Shown here: positions 5,803-13,877 of the stretch, piece by piece
Layout of the letters: every line of letters starts with the position of its first letter
How positions within the stretch are numbered: the first letter of the stretch is position 1
Assembly (NCBI GenBank): GCA_027008665.1
Contig: JALVEA010000030.1
Location: 1-17,460, forward strand
Direction of reading: 5' to 3'
DNA from: Thiotrichaceae bacterium
GTDB lineage: Bacteria > Pseudomonadota > Gammaproteobacteria > Thiotrichales > Thiotrichaceae
Length of the DNA: 17,460 nucleotides
Notes under the pieces: model-generated
Seen by the model: only the letters and a program-made list of their open reading frames with translations
Told to the model about the DNA's origin: nothing
Databases searched by the model: none
Position numbers and translations under genes: made by a program

Positions 5803-7926
5803 TTAATTCGTTTTATGTGGTGCCCGTTGTGTCTTGTCTTTTTGCCCCCAAGAACCTGCCCAGAAAGTACCGTTATGATAATAATAGAGTTTATTATCAA
5901 TAATGATACTGCGATCTTCATTATTCCAATACCAGCTCGTTTGTTTTTGCTGAGGAGGGAGGAGTTGACCGACATGGGTGATCTTTTTATTGCTAGTATT
6001 CACTTCAAACTGATGCAGTCCATTTTCGGTTGTATAACGATCTGTATTAGTGACAAGGGATACAGGTAAGGAGACGCGTGTTATTGGACTATTACGCATT
6101 TTCAAACTAGTAAAAGCATGGTGATTATTATTTGCAGGGCTGTAAGTGCCTGCTTTACCTAGATGAATTTTATCAATTTCACGCGGATTTTTAGGGTTAC
6201 TAATATCAAATAATGAAATTTTCAAACCCTGTACTCTGCCTTTTTCATTTGCTTTTTCCCCAACACCTAATAGTAGGTTCTGATTAATAGGATGTAAATA
6301 ATCAGAAAAACCAGGAATCTCTAATGCTGCCACTACGCGCATTCCTCTAGGGTTTCTCATATCCACCACATACAGGGGATCGGTGCGTTTAAAGGTGACA
6401 AAATAGGCATAATCATTAAATAATCTTACCCCATAAAGTTGCTCGCCTTTTTTACCTAATGCCTTAGGTTGATTTCGATTAGGTAAACGCGATAGTGTAA
6501 TCAACTGTTTATTATGCGGATGCTCAGCTAAAGCGGTTAGAATAACGGGTGAATTTGCCGCAGGATCAGCATATTTTCTTTGATTATTTCGATTACTAGT
6601 CACTACTCTTAGATTTCCCTTATTGTCCTCATCTAACTGAAATGAATTAGCACGCCAATTAAAATTGCCTAGCACCCCTCCTGAACCCCGATAATCAAAA
6701 CCATTTTCTTTATGAAAAGCAAATTTATGAATAATCGTCTTAGACAAATCAGGAGGAAAACGTAAGTTATTTAAGTTTTTGAGTTGCTGTCCGTAATAAT
6801 CAAGACTGATATAAAGTGCCTTATTAGACGCATAAATCGTACCACTATACCCAAAATAATTAGAGGTTTTAAACTCGAATGATTTAGCATTTAAGTCAAT
6901 AGCGACCAAAGTTGTCATTAAATAACTATTTATTTCACCCGGATTGAATAAAAAGCCATTTGCATTCATCAACGGTTTAACCGCAGATTTGCCCAATACA
7001 CGGTAATATGGCAAGGCTTTTTCAATCGTCCACTTTTTTATTTCAGTGATCATTTCCTGCTTAACTTTTTCATATTCAAGCTCTGTCATTTTCTTAGGTG
7101 TTTCAAGGTATTTATAGGTTGAAGGAAACGCAAGCCCATTTCCCATCAGCACCATATAAAGTTTGTTGCCAATGCGGCGTGTTGTTTTTGAATACCCTTC
7201 CATTTTCACATGCTCAATTACATAAGGTTTTGTTTTATTGCGAATATCTAAGGTGATAATATGACTGTTTCCCAACCAGTATGGGGTATTTTTTCTTAGT
7301 GCATTTCCATAGCTATCGCCGAGAACGATTAGGCGATTTTTCTCAGGGATTAAATACATACCTGTTAATCGAATATTTTTTTGAAAACCAATCGTTGCTA
7401 TCTGCTTTGCTTGTTTAGAATCGGATTGGGTATCAAAAATACGAATACCAGAGGCTTTATGATCTGAATTATTATTGCTAATTGCAAATAAATAACGACC
7501 ATCTGTTTTTACAAGATCAGCCTCATCCACGCCTTGTTCTTGAATATTTGTCGAAGAAGCCTGTGGTTTTGCCAATTTTTTAGCCCTTGCCACTGGCACA
7601 ACTGATCTCATCGGCATCCCTCTTCTATAAACAGGTCGATTGGGACAGTTGTGAGTATGTGAATGATTACGTGCACCATAATGCTTGTGATCTATCGCTT
7701 TAGTACAACGCCAAATTGCATAATGATGATGGGTTTCTTTATCAGTATAAGGTTGCGGATTATCTATTTTTATTTTGCCAATAAGATAATTGTGAATCTG
7801 TGTATTAAGCTCTTGACTTGAAAGCTGTTTTAAATAACCTTCCTTATTACTAATCGCCTCTGCATATACAGAATTTGAGATTATAACAACAAAAGGCAAT
7901 AGCCATTTTAGAATGTTAATCTTCAT
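5803..7926 (-). CDS. Secreted beta-propeller protein (Beta_propel / PF09826 type) with His-rich N-terminal segment
   Basis: This 707-residue protein has a signal peptide (residues 1-22, MKINILKWLLPFVV... to VYA). A lead segment follows, and from about residue 126 a large beta-propeller domain begins with the family hallmark NIQEQGVDEADLVKTDGRYLF. Recurring blade-like strands such as RIFDTQSDS, LITLSRLPNRNQ and LYVVDMRNPRGMRVVAALEIPGFSDYLHPI run to the end. Between residues 66 and 94 there are eight histidines and two cysteines (Cys74, Cys94), a possible metal site not expected of the propeller itself. AGGGAGA at 7931-7937 gives a strong Shine-Dalgarno site. The gene stands alone, divergent from the PEP carboxykinase gene. 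The family is widespread in bacteria and archaea but no biochemical role is established. Family call good, function unknown. Confidence 0.85.
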   Translation of the reverse strand: MKINILKWLLPFVVIISNSVYAEAISNKEGYLKQLSSQELNTQIHNYLIGKIKIDNPQPYTDKETHHHYAIWRCTKAIDHKHYGARNHSHTHNCPNRPVYRRGMPMRSVVPVARAKKLAKPQASSTNIQEQGVDEADLVKTDGRYLFAISNNNSDHKASGIRIFDTQSDSKQAKQIATIGFQKNIRLTGMYLIPEKNRLIVLGDSYGNALRKNTPYWLGNSHIITLDIRNKTKPYVIEHVKMEGYSKTTRRIGNKLYMVLMGNGLAFPSTYKYLETPKKMTELEYEKVKQEMITEIKKWTIEKALPYYRVLGKSAVKPLMNANGFLFNPGEINSYLMTTLVAIDLNAKSFEFKTSNYFGYSGTIYASNKALYISLDYYGQQLKNLNNLRFPPDLSKTIIHKFAFHKENGFDYRGSGGVLGNFNWRANSFQLDEDNKGNLRVVTSNRNNQRKYADPAANSPVILTALAEHPHNKQLITLSRLPNRNQPKALGKKGEQLYGVRLFNDYAYFVTFKRTDPLYVVDMRNPRGMRVVAALEIPGFSDYLHPINQNLLLGVGEKANEKGRVQGLKISLFDISNPKNPREIDKIHLGKAGTYSPANNNHHAFTSLKMRNSPITRVSLPVSLVTNTDRYTTENGLHQFEVNTSNKKITHVGQLLPPQQKQTSWYWNNEDRSIIIDNKLYYYHNGTFWAGSWGQKDKTQRAPHKTN

Positions 7927-8200
7927 ATTTTCTCCCTGTTAATTATTGAATCCTCGTTTCTAAAGACCTGCTAAATTCCGGTCTTAAAATTTTTTATACA
8001 GCATATTACTAGTATAGGCGTAACATTGGTTAATAGTATTAACTTATAAAAACAATTGCCTTTATTTAGGAGGTTTGTTGCGAAAAAACATAATTTCATT
8101 ATATTTATCAATAGATTGGTTTGTTTTTTGAGCTAAAACTTGAGATGATAAATGATAAGTGCTATGTTACCCTGCTTTATTAGTTGGGTGGATTGTTTGT
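7927..8200. promoter_or_regulatory. Divergent intergenic region between the beta-propeller and PEP carboxykinase genes
   Basis: This 274-nt AT-rich gap must hold the promoters of both flanking genes. On the minus strand, TATACT (8016-8011) is a good -10 match, but no convincing -35 lies at the usual distance. On the plus strand, TTGCGA (8078-8083) and TATTTA (8102-8107) with an 18-nt spacer is a possible sigma-70 pair. GGGTGG at 8186-8191, 9 nt before the ATG at 8201, is the likely Shine-Dalgarno site of the plus-strand gene. All of these are by-eye matches. Confidence 0.35.
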
Positions 8201-11200
8201 ATGAATATGGAAGAGTCGTTAGGTCTGAATAAAAACTTTGATCATCCTGAAAAAGCTCGAAAGCAACTACAGTTGTATATTAATCTTAAACTAGCATCGA
8301 CAGGGCAGCCAACAGGAAAGAGTGGCGACGCTGAATTTATGTCCATCGCAAGTGATCTGTTAAAGAGTTATCAGGAAAAAAATAGGCGCTTACATGATTA
8401 TCAATGTCCTGTTGATGTTCGTATCCAAAATTTTCTCAATCAATATTTAGCTGATTGTGAAGATGAAACTCCAAAACTACCATCGAATACTTTTGTTTTA
8501 GATCGCCATGGTGTTGCGCGAGAATTATCTATTCCAGCCGATAGTGATGAGTTTATCTCTGATATTATTTCTAGTTATCGTATTCGCCAAGGGGTTTTGC
8601 ATAATCCTATCAATGATCGTCGCACCACTAAAGGTTCTTTTCATATTGCTGAGGGTGGTTTGCCGATTCCAGGGGATAAAAAAGCCGTCCCTAAAATAGC
8701 TTTTTCACGTCTTTTAAAAGCTGCACTGAATCCGCCTGATGAATTGCTTCAGTTACCTTTTACTGCCGATGAAAAAGAAAAGGCAAAGTTGTTTGTATCA
8801 TTATTACTGCGGCCTACTGTTTGCCCTGAAATACCGACTATCTCTTCTGAAAAAAGTATGGAGATTCGTTTTTTTGCACCAGGGAACTTGGTAAGTAACC
8901 TTGATTTTGTTGAAAGTATTTTTGGTAATGCTGGCAATCCATACCTTGCAGAATATGATGCCGCATTGGATATAGACCACTGGTCTGGGCATACAGGTTG
9001 CGTTATTCTTGCACCACATATTAGAGAATTAACGAAAAAGGAATTAGGTTTACCTCATTATGATGATGCCACCGAGGCGCAACGCAAGGATGGTATGAGT
9101 TGGAAAGAGGAAGATGAAAAATATAATGACGGTGACGCATTTAAAATAACCTGCCGCACAGAAGAGGGGATTATTGTTACCATCTTGGCTGATAATTATT
9201 ATGGCTATTGTAAAAAAGAAGTCAAAACACAGCTTAGCTATGCGACCAATCTTTATGGTTTAACAGAAGAAGAACATGCAGGTGGTGCGCTGGCAATACG
9301 TCGTCGTAATCATGGTGAAGAATATGGTGTTGATCGTAAAACTCGTCTTGATCCTAAAAAATATAATTTTGCAGAAGTTGTAAAAGTCTATGGCGAAATT
9401 ATGGATGTTCAACCAGAGGGGTATGCGATTGATAAAAAATACCCTGAGGTTATCTATATTCCCACTGACATTCGTATGAACCTGCAGGCACAGACTATTT
9501 GTTGGGAAAATGAAAATGGCAAACAACAAATTAAGTTACAACCAAATAAAATTTATATGCAACCTTGCGGTTATAAGGTTGAAATGGAACAGCATCCTGC
9601 TGCACCCTCATGGCGATTGATTGGTACAGAGGCAGAGGGGACTTTCTGTCATAAACCCTGTACGGTATCAGGCGGTGGTAAATCTGAAATCTCTAAATCT
9701 CTCAATGATGCCGTTATCTATGGCACAGTTTATGTAGAAAACTTTAAAAAAGATATGAAGCAGGTTGCTGAAATTTTTGAACGTGATTATAGCGATCATT
9801 TATTGCCTAAATTTGCCGATGAAGATAGTGATCCTAGCAGAAAACCCCTAAATCCTAAACGTAGCTTAGGTTCTGTTATCCGATTATTAACCCCTTCATC
9901 AAGCAATAGGGAAGAATTCAATGCTTGGTTAAAGACCATTCCACCGCATATTTTATCACAGGTATTTGTTATAAAGCGTATGCATCAGCCTGAGTGGGGA
10001 GATAATTGGCTCAAACATTTTCATGTAGATGTGATTAATGGTAAGCCAGCACATGCTTTAAAATACGATGGTCGTGATCTGGTTGCCTCCTATTTGCGCG
10101 TGGGTTTAGGTAAAAATGGTAAATGGCGCAACTATAAAGTTAGACAGGATTTTATAGCAACTGAAAAAATCCAAATGGAAGATGATATTAGTGCTTCAGT
10201 GGTTGTTAGTGCTAAAATTTTGCCTAATTTATCGCCTAAATCAACCACTAATCCTAGCCTTAAACTGGTTAAAAACTGTGAATATCGTTTATTTCAACGT
10301 CCAGATGAAGCCATTCACCGTGGTTTTGATACTCAAACTGAAATTGATATGGCACAGCCTGATAATTTCATTGCTAACTATGAGCCATTAATAGGCGAAA
10401 AGCTTGAGATGCTAGTTGAAGATGTGGTGGAATTCCAAAAATATACCCCACCAATGCGTGATTTATTGCAAGCCGCTTATGATCAAGGCAATCAGTATGT
10501 TGTCTCCTCTGCTGATCCACGCATGATGGCAGATGGACCAAGCCAGAATCCACGTTATTTACAGTTACGTCCTGATCTTCAAAGACCCGTACGAACCTAT
10601 ATTGCAGAAATGGGCGCACGATTTAAGCGTCTAGTTCCTCTGGGGCAACCAATCATTAATCCTGTCAATGCGGTACTCACAGGTCGTCGTAACAATCCTG
10701 CAGAAAACGGGATTCGCCCACTAGCAGTCTATAACCCGATTCACTATCAAGAATTACCTGAATTATTTATGGACTTTATCTGTAGTGTCACGGGTAAATC
10801 GCCATCAACCACAGGTGCAGGTAGCGAAGGCGCTTTGACTAAAGGACCTTTTAATGCCTTGCGTCCAACTGCTGATCTTAATAATACCTTGGTTTCCTTT
10901 ATTCTTACAGGCTACGCAGGTTTCTCAAGTGCCGCAGGTTATATTGGTGCAAAACTACGGGTCGATCATGATATTAGTTTATTAGTTCCTGAAATATGGG
11001 CGCGTTTAAACGAAACTGAGCGAGATCCTAAGTTTTTAATTGAAAATGATTATTTAGAGAAAATTGAGAATTTTAATTACAAGGGTCAACGGGTTAAAGC
11101 CAGTCGCTTGGGTTATCGTATTACAGAGCGTTTTATCTCTGCTTTTCTAGGTAGAATCTTTGATAATCCAGCGGTTGTCTTTGATGAAAAAATACTAAAA

Positions 11201-11668
11201 CCTGAAACTCAAAATGAAGATGAATACGTTGACGGTATTAATAATATTGTAGAAGCGCAACGAGTTGTGGCACAAGGTTATCTTGATGATGGCAGTATTA
11301 AAGATGCTTGTCCGCCACTTAAAGCAATACTTTATATTATGGCAAAAGGTGAATATAAGGGCAGAACTATTCAGCATCAGGAGATTAGAGATTTATTCAA
11401 GCGTGAGACAATGCTGAAATCAAACTGGTATCAACAACGCCTAAAGACAAAACAGAAGCGTGAAATAGAATTATGGAAAAAGCATTGTAAGAATCTACAA
11501 GATTTTATGGCATTAGAAGGGCATGATGATGTTATCGAATCGCTTAAAATTCAAACTCGCCTAGATACTGCTAAACGACAATTAGAAATCGTTAGCCAAG
11601 CAAGTTATCTGGATAGTTTAGAAGGAACAATTGGAGCAGACCCTTTAACAGTTTCACTGGATAATTAA
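8201..11668 (+). CDS. Diphosphate-type phosphoenolpyruvate carboxykinase (PPi-PEPCK)
   Basis: The 1155-residue protein resembles the PPi-dependent PEP carboxykinases known from Propionibacterium and Entamoeba (about 1100-1180 residues). These interconvert oxaloacetate plus diphosphate with PEP, CO2 and phosphate, and differ from the GTP and ATP enzymes in size. Supporting stretches are INLKLASTGQP near the N terminus, NDRRTTKGSFHIAEGGLP, KSMEIRFFAPGNLVSNLDFV, HWSGHTGCVILAPH, ADNYYGYCKKEVKTQ and the P-loop-like SGGGKSEISK (near 9667-9697). ATG 8201 is preferred because GGGTGG lies 9 nt upstream. ATG 8207 is possible. A GTG at 8159 would add 14 residues but has no Shine-Dalgarno site. It is the only plus-strand gene, monocistronic, with strong hairpins after the stop. 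It is likely a cytoplasmic anaplerotic or gluconeogenic enzyme. The call rests on remembered family sequence, not on an alignment. Confidence 0.82.
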   Translation: MNMEESLGLNKNFDHPEKARKQLQLYINLKLASTGQPTGKSGDAEFMSIASDLLKSYQEKNRRLHDYQCPVDVRIQNFLNQYLADCEDETPKLPSNTFVLDRHGVARELSIPADSDEFISDIISSYRIRQGVLHNPINDRRTTKGSFHIAEGGLPIPGDKKAVPKIAFSRLLKAALNPPDELLQLPFTADEKEKAKLFVSLLLRPTVCPEIPTISSEKSMEIRFFAPGNLVSNLDFVESIFGNAGNPYLAEYDAALDIDHWSGHTGCVILAPHIRELTKKELGLPHYDDATEAQRKDGMSWKEEDEKYNDGDAFKITCRTEEGIIVTILADNYYGYCKKEVKTQLSYATNLYGLTEEEHAGGALAIRRRNHGEEYGVDRKTRLDPKKYNFAEVVKVYGEIMDVQPEGYAIDKKYPEVIYIPTDIRMNLQAQTICWENENGKQQIKLQPNKIYMQPCGYKVEMEQHPAAPSWRLIGTEAEGTFCHKPCTVSGGGKSEISKSLNDAVIYGTVYVENFKKDMKQVAEIFERDYSDHLLPKFADEDSDPSRKPLNPKRSLGSVIRLLTPSSSNREEFNAWLKTIPPHILSQVFVIKRMHQPEWGDNWLKHFHVDVINGKPAHALKYDGRDLVASYLRVGLGKNGKWRNYKVRQDFIATEKIQMEDDISASVVVSAKILPNLSPKSTTNPSLKLVKNCEYRLFQRPDEAIHRGFDTQTEIDMAQPDNFIANYEPLIGEKLEMLVEDVVEFQKYTPPMRDLLQAAYDQGNQYVVSSADPRMMADGPSQNPRYLQLRPDLQRPVRTYIAEMGARFKRLVPLGQPIINPVNAVLTGRRNNPAENGIRPLAVYNPIHYQELPELFMDFICSVTGKSPSTTGAGSEGALTKGPFNALRPTADLNNTLVSFILTGYAGFSSAAGYIGAKLRVDHDISLLVPEIWARLNETERDPKFLIENDYLEKIENFNYKGQRVKASRLGYRITERFISAFLGRIFDNPAVVFDEKILKPETQNEDEYVDGINNIVEAQRVVAQGYLDDGSIKDACPPLKAILYIMAKGEYKGRTIQHQEIRDLFKRETMLKSNWYQQRLKTKQKREIELWKKHCKNLQDFMALEGHDDVIESLKIQTRLDTAKRQLEIVSQASYLDSLEGTIGADPLTVSLDN

Positions 11669-11703
11669 GGCTCTGCCTCACCTAATGGCATCGGGGAAGA
11701 GCC
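11669..11703 (+). terminator. Stem-loop directly after the PPi-PEPCK stop codon
   Basis: GGCTCT (11669-11674) pairs with AGAGCC (11698-11703), and CCTC pairs with GGGG just inside after one mismatch, around a loop near 11680-11692. No T-run follows. It is probably an mRNA 3'-end structure or part of a compound terminator with the next hairpin. Confidence 0.4.
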
Positions 11704-11732
11704 AAGCTAAAGCATTGCTTATTTTTAGCCAG

Positions 11733-11760
11733 AACGGGTTTTGTAAACCCGTTTTATTCA
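11733..11760 (+). terminator. Intrinsic terminator of the PPi-PEPCK gene
   Basis: AACGGGTTT (11733-11741) and AAACCCGTT (11745-11753) form a perfect 9-bp stem with a TGT loop, followed by TTATTCA. On the opposite strand no T-tract follows the stem, so it serves mainly the plus-strand gene and protects the convergent TAXI gene, which ends at 11773. A weaker pair GCTAAA/TTTAGC lies at 11706-11729. Confidence 0.75.
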
Positions 11761-11772
11761 TCATTGTGAATC

Positions 11773-12789
11773 TTAACAACTTCCATCAAATGAACAGGCA
11801 ATATCATAATCAATTCCTGATTTATTTGAGCGAACGGGTCTTTTATTGTTTTTCATCTGCACAGAGTGGCTACATTTATCAATAGTCCACCCACTCATAT
11901 CACCATTAAGATCAACTTGATTCCATTTTTTATGATGTTTTAGTCTTAGCGTATTTATATTTTGTCGTATTGCATTAGCAATGCCGTTAAGTTGTTGGCA
12001 ACGTTGTCGATAATAAGATGATTTTGTGGATGAAAAATCAAAACTAACTAATAAGGCTTTTACCGCTATGGTTGGCACATTAGTTTGGATAAAAGAATAA
12101 TCTTGAGTGCTTAAATCTGAACGTTCATATTCAGTCAAGAGGGAAGGATCATTTAAAGGGACAAAATGCACCTGTTGTAACATTGCTTGGACACTTTTTT
12201 TTGAGGTGTTAAAAAGATTACTAAAACCAGGGCGAGGCTTTCCTGCAACTACAAACACAGCATCCGCCTTATTTTTTAAGACTAATTTAATCCCCTCATT
12301 GACGGCAAGATTAAGACGCTTTGCAGGTTTAACCCCCGTTATTTTTAAAATATTCCAAGCAGTCATATTAGTGCCACTGCTTTTAGGTCCAACGACAATG
12401 GTTTTACCTTGCAAATCGTTAAGAGTTTGTATTTCTTTGCGTGCAAATAAATGCACTTCTTCATTATAAAAAGGAAAAATAAGGCGTAAACGTTTTGCGG
12501 CTCGTCTAAATTTTGGATTGCTACTTTTGCTTAAATAACCCAAAACATCCGACTGCACAATCGCAAAAGCTGCGTTTTCACGCGACATCATGCGCTTAAT
12601 ATTATCAATAGACCCTTTTGAAGGGCTGACTAAAACATAGGTACCCGATTTTTTACTAATAGCAGCAATATCTTTCCCAAATTGTAAATAAGTCCCTGTT
12701 TTAGACCCCGTTACCATACCAATTGGCTCGGCAGACAAGGGATGTGTAAAAAGGAGCAATAAGAAAATAGTAAGATAATTTAAGCGCAT
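11773..12789 (-). CDS. TAXI-family TRAP-type periplasmic solute-binding protein with C-terminal CSFDGSC tail
   Basis: This 338-residue protein has a signal peptide (MRLNYLTIFLLLLFTHPLSA, cut near residue 20). The TAXI-type binding domain opens with IGMVTGSKTGTYLQFGKDIA and continues with NIKRMMSRENAAFAIVQSDVLGY, LNDLQGKTIVVGPKSSGTNMTAWNIL and a C-terminal lobe ending about residue 290. Such proteins normally deliver organic acids or amino acids to a fused DctQM-type TRAP permease, but no permease gene is adjacent. After the domain, a linker with KNNKRPVRSNKSG leads to a last-12-residue tail DYDIACSFDGSC, flush with the stop. The upstream gene shares this tail. GGAGG at 12794-12798 gives a strong ribosome site 4 nt before the ATG. 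The fold is firm, the ligand unknown, and transport may not be its role. Confidence 0.85.
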   Translation of the reverse strand: MRLNYLTIFLLLLFTHPLSAEPIGMVTGSKTGTYLQFGKDIAAISKKSGTYVLVSPSKGSIDNIKRMMSRENAAFAIVQSDVLGYLSKSSNPKFRRAAKRLRLIFPFYNEEVHLFARKEIQTLNDLQGKTIVVGPKSSGTNMTAWNILKITGVKPAKRLNLAVNEGIKLVLKNKADAVFVVAGKPRPGFSNLFNTSKKSVQAMLQQVHFVPLNDPSLLTEYERSDLSTQDYSFIQTNVPTIAVKALLVSFDFSSTKSSYYRQRCQQLNGIANAIRQNINTLRLKHHKKWNQVDLNGDMSGWTIDKCSHSVQMKNNKRPVRSNKSGIDYDIACSFDGSC

Positions 12790-12831
12790 AAAACCTCCAT
12801 CATTTGATAGTGAGTAGGACTAAATAATCTA

Positions 12832-13575
12832 CTAGCAAGTTCCATCTAGGCTACAATCTAAATCAGTATCATCAATGATGTTATCGCAATCACCTTTGAG
12901 GCTACAATCTAAATCCGTATTGAGGTTATTTTCTGTTTTATACGGCATTGTTTCCAACCACTCCCCATTTTTACAATGATCGCTATTGCTACAAAATTTG
13001 ACGCGGATAAATTGCTTTTTTGTTATCTCATCCATCTCTATTTCTCTAAGCTTTCTTCCTTGTTTTTTTATCTTTTCAAATAGGTGGAAATACTTCTTTT
13101 TATTGCCTGCATACTGTTTAAGATTGAAATCAGAACGAAGAAAAAAAAGATGCTTAATAAGGGTGGATGCTGTTTTTATATCATTTTCCTCAATAGCAAT
13201 TAAAGCAAGATAGAGATAAGAACTTAAAAGCTGGGGACGATTTTTATCCTTTATTGCCTGTTTTTTTATCCCTTGAAAAATAATTTTAGCTTGAGTAAAA
13301 AATTGATGATTAAAACAATTGATACCCTCCTTAAGAGTGAGAGTAGTTGTATCACAGTTTCTTTGGGGAATTAGTTCTGTATTGCCACTGGTAGATGGAA
13401 CGGGAAAAGAAGGTGGAAGGGTAAATTGACTTTGATTGAGGTTTTTTTTGCTGTGTATACTACCTTGGATGATGCCCAAAAAAGTTAAAAGCACCCCTAT
13501 GATTAGCATTGCTGTAAATTGATGGGATATCGCCTTATCATCGCTCCTCCCTGTAACTCCAACCATCCCTATCAT
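12832..13575 (-). CDS. Membrane-anchored periplasmic protein with helical-repeat (TPR-like) domain and two C-terminal cysteine motifs
   Basis: I do not recognise a named family. The 247-residue protein has one transmembrane helix (about 23-41, from MLIIGVLLTFLGII), probably leaving the N terminus in the cytoplasm. A Ser/Pro-rich linker follows, then a helical domain (about 75-180) with a TPR-like look: FNHQFFTQAKIIFQGIKK, LLSSYLYLALIAIEENDIKTA and LRSDFNLKQYAGN before FHLFEKIKK. The tail carries a 17-residue unit twice: NTDLDCSLKGDC, then DTDLDCSLDGTC at the very end. The 42-nt gap to the TAXI gene implies one operon. The start is uncertain: GAAGG sits only 3 nt before the ATG at 13575. A stronger GGGAGGAG lies inside the frame but points to an out-of-frame ATG. 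Real gene; function unknown, presumably a partner of the TAXI protein. Confidence 0.75.
   Translation of the reverse strand: MIGMVGVTGRSDDKAISHQFTAMLIIGVLLTFLGIIQGSIHSKKNLNQSQFTLPPSFPVPSTSGNTELIPQRNCDTTTLTLKEGINCFNHQFFTQAKIIFQGIKKQAIKDKNRPQLLSSYLYLALIAIEENDIKTASTLIKHLFFLRSDFNLKQYAGNKKKYFHLFEKIKKQGRKLREIEMDEITKKQFIRVKFCSNSDHCKNGEWLETMPYKTENNLNTDLDCSLKGDCDNIIDDTDLDCSLDGTC
12848..12920 (-). repeat. 51-nt-period tandem duplication at the 3' end of the helical-repeat gene
   Basis: The plus-strand 17-mer AGGCTACAATCTAAATC occurs at 12848-12864 and 12899-12915. After one A/C difference both copies continue GTAT, giving 21 of 22 matching positions. The 51-nt offset equals 17 codons and preserves frame, so it duplicates the TDLDCSLxG unit of the protein tail. 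Confidence 0.85.
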
Positions 13576-13877
13576 TCGCCTTCCCCATAATATCTACCCC
13601 ACTATAAGTAATATATTCCATATCTCCTCGCTCTTGCACCCTATTTTTCAAAATATCTTAAAAAAAGATCGAGCTTTTTAGGAAATCTCCTTCAAAAAAG
13701 AAGACTTGTACATCAACTACACCCGATAACTAGCAACCAAAATAAAAATAACGTATATTTATATTCAGAAAATTATCTATAGACGTTCACTTATTAAAAT
13801 TCATCTTGAGAATTGAAAAGCTAAAGCTTTCATTCCTGTTATCAGGAAATTATTTATGTGAAAAACTATAGCTGCTT
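13576..13877. other. AT-rich intergenic stretch with small hairpins, no gene seen
   Basis: This 302-nt gap lies upstream of the helical-repeat/TAXI operon and behind the small lipoprotein gene. It holds TTCCTG-TTAT-CAGGAA (13833-13848), CTTC-A6-GAAG (13690-13703) and an AT-rich AAAAAG/CTTTTT pair near 13661-13679. Any of these could end the lipoprotein transcript, but none is a strong terminator. TATAGT (minus, 13606-13601) is a possible -10 box for the operon without a recognisable -35. No protein or RNA gene was recognised. Confidence 0.4.

Noticed and set aside
5745..5975. 76-codon minus-strand frame with a hydrophobic stretch
   Set aside because: Overlaps the 3' end of the beta-propeller gene in another frame and runs through the REP-like repeat; its apparent membrane segment is a by-product of AT-rich sequence.
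8159..8200. Upstream GTG start adding 14 residues to PPi-PEPCK
   Set aside because: No Shine-Dalgarno site before the GTG, and the added residues do not look like the family N terminus; the ATG at 8201 has GGGTGG at 9 nt.
11685..11885. 66-codon plus-strand frame after the PPi-PEPCK gene
   Set aside because: Covers the hairpins and terminator and then runs antisense into the TAXI gene.
12107..12469. 120-codon plus-strand frame
   Set aside because: Antisense to the well-supported TAXI gene; no recognisable domain.
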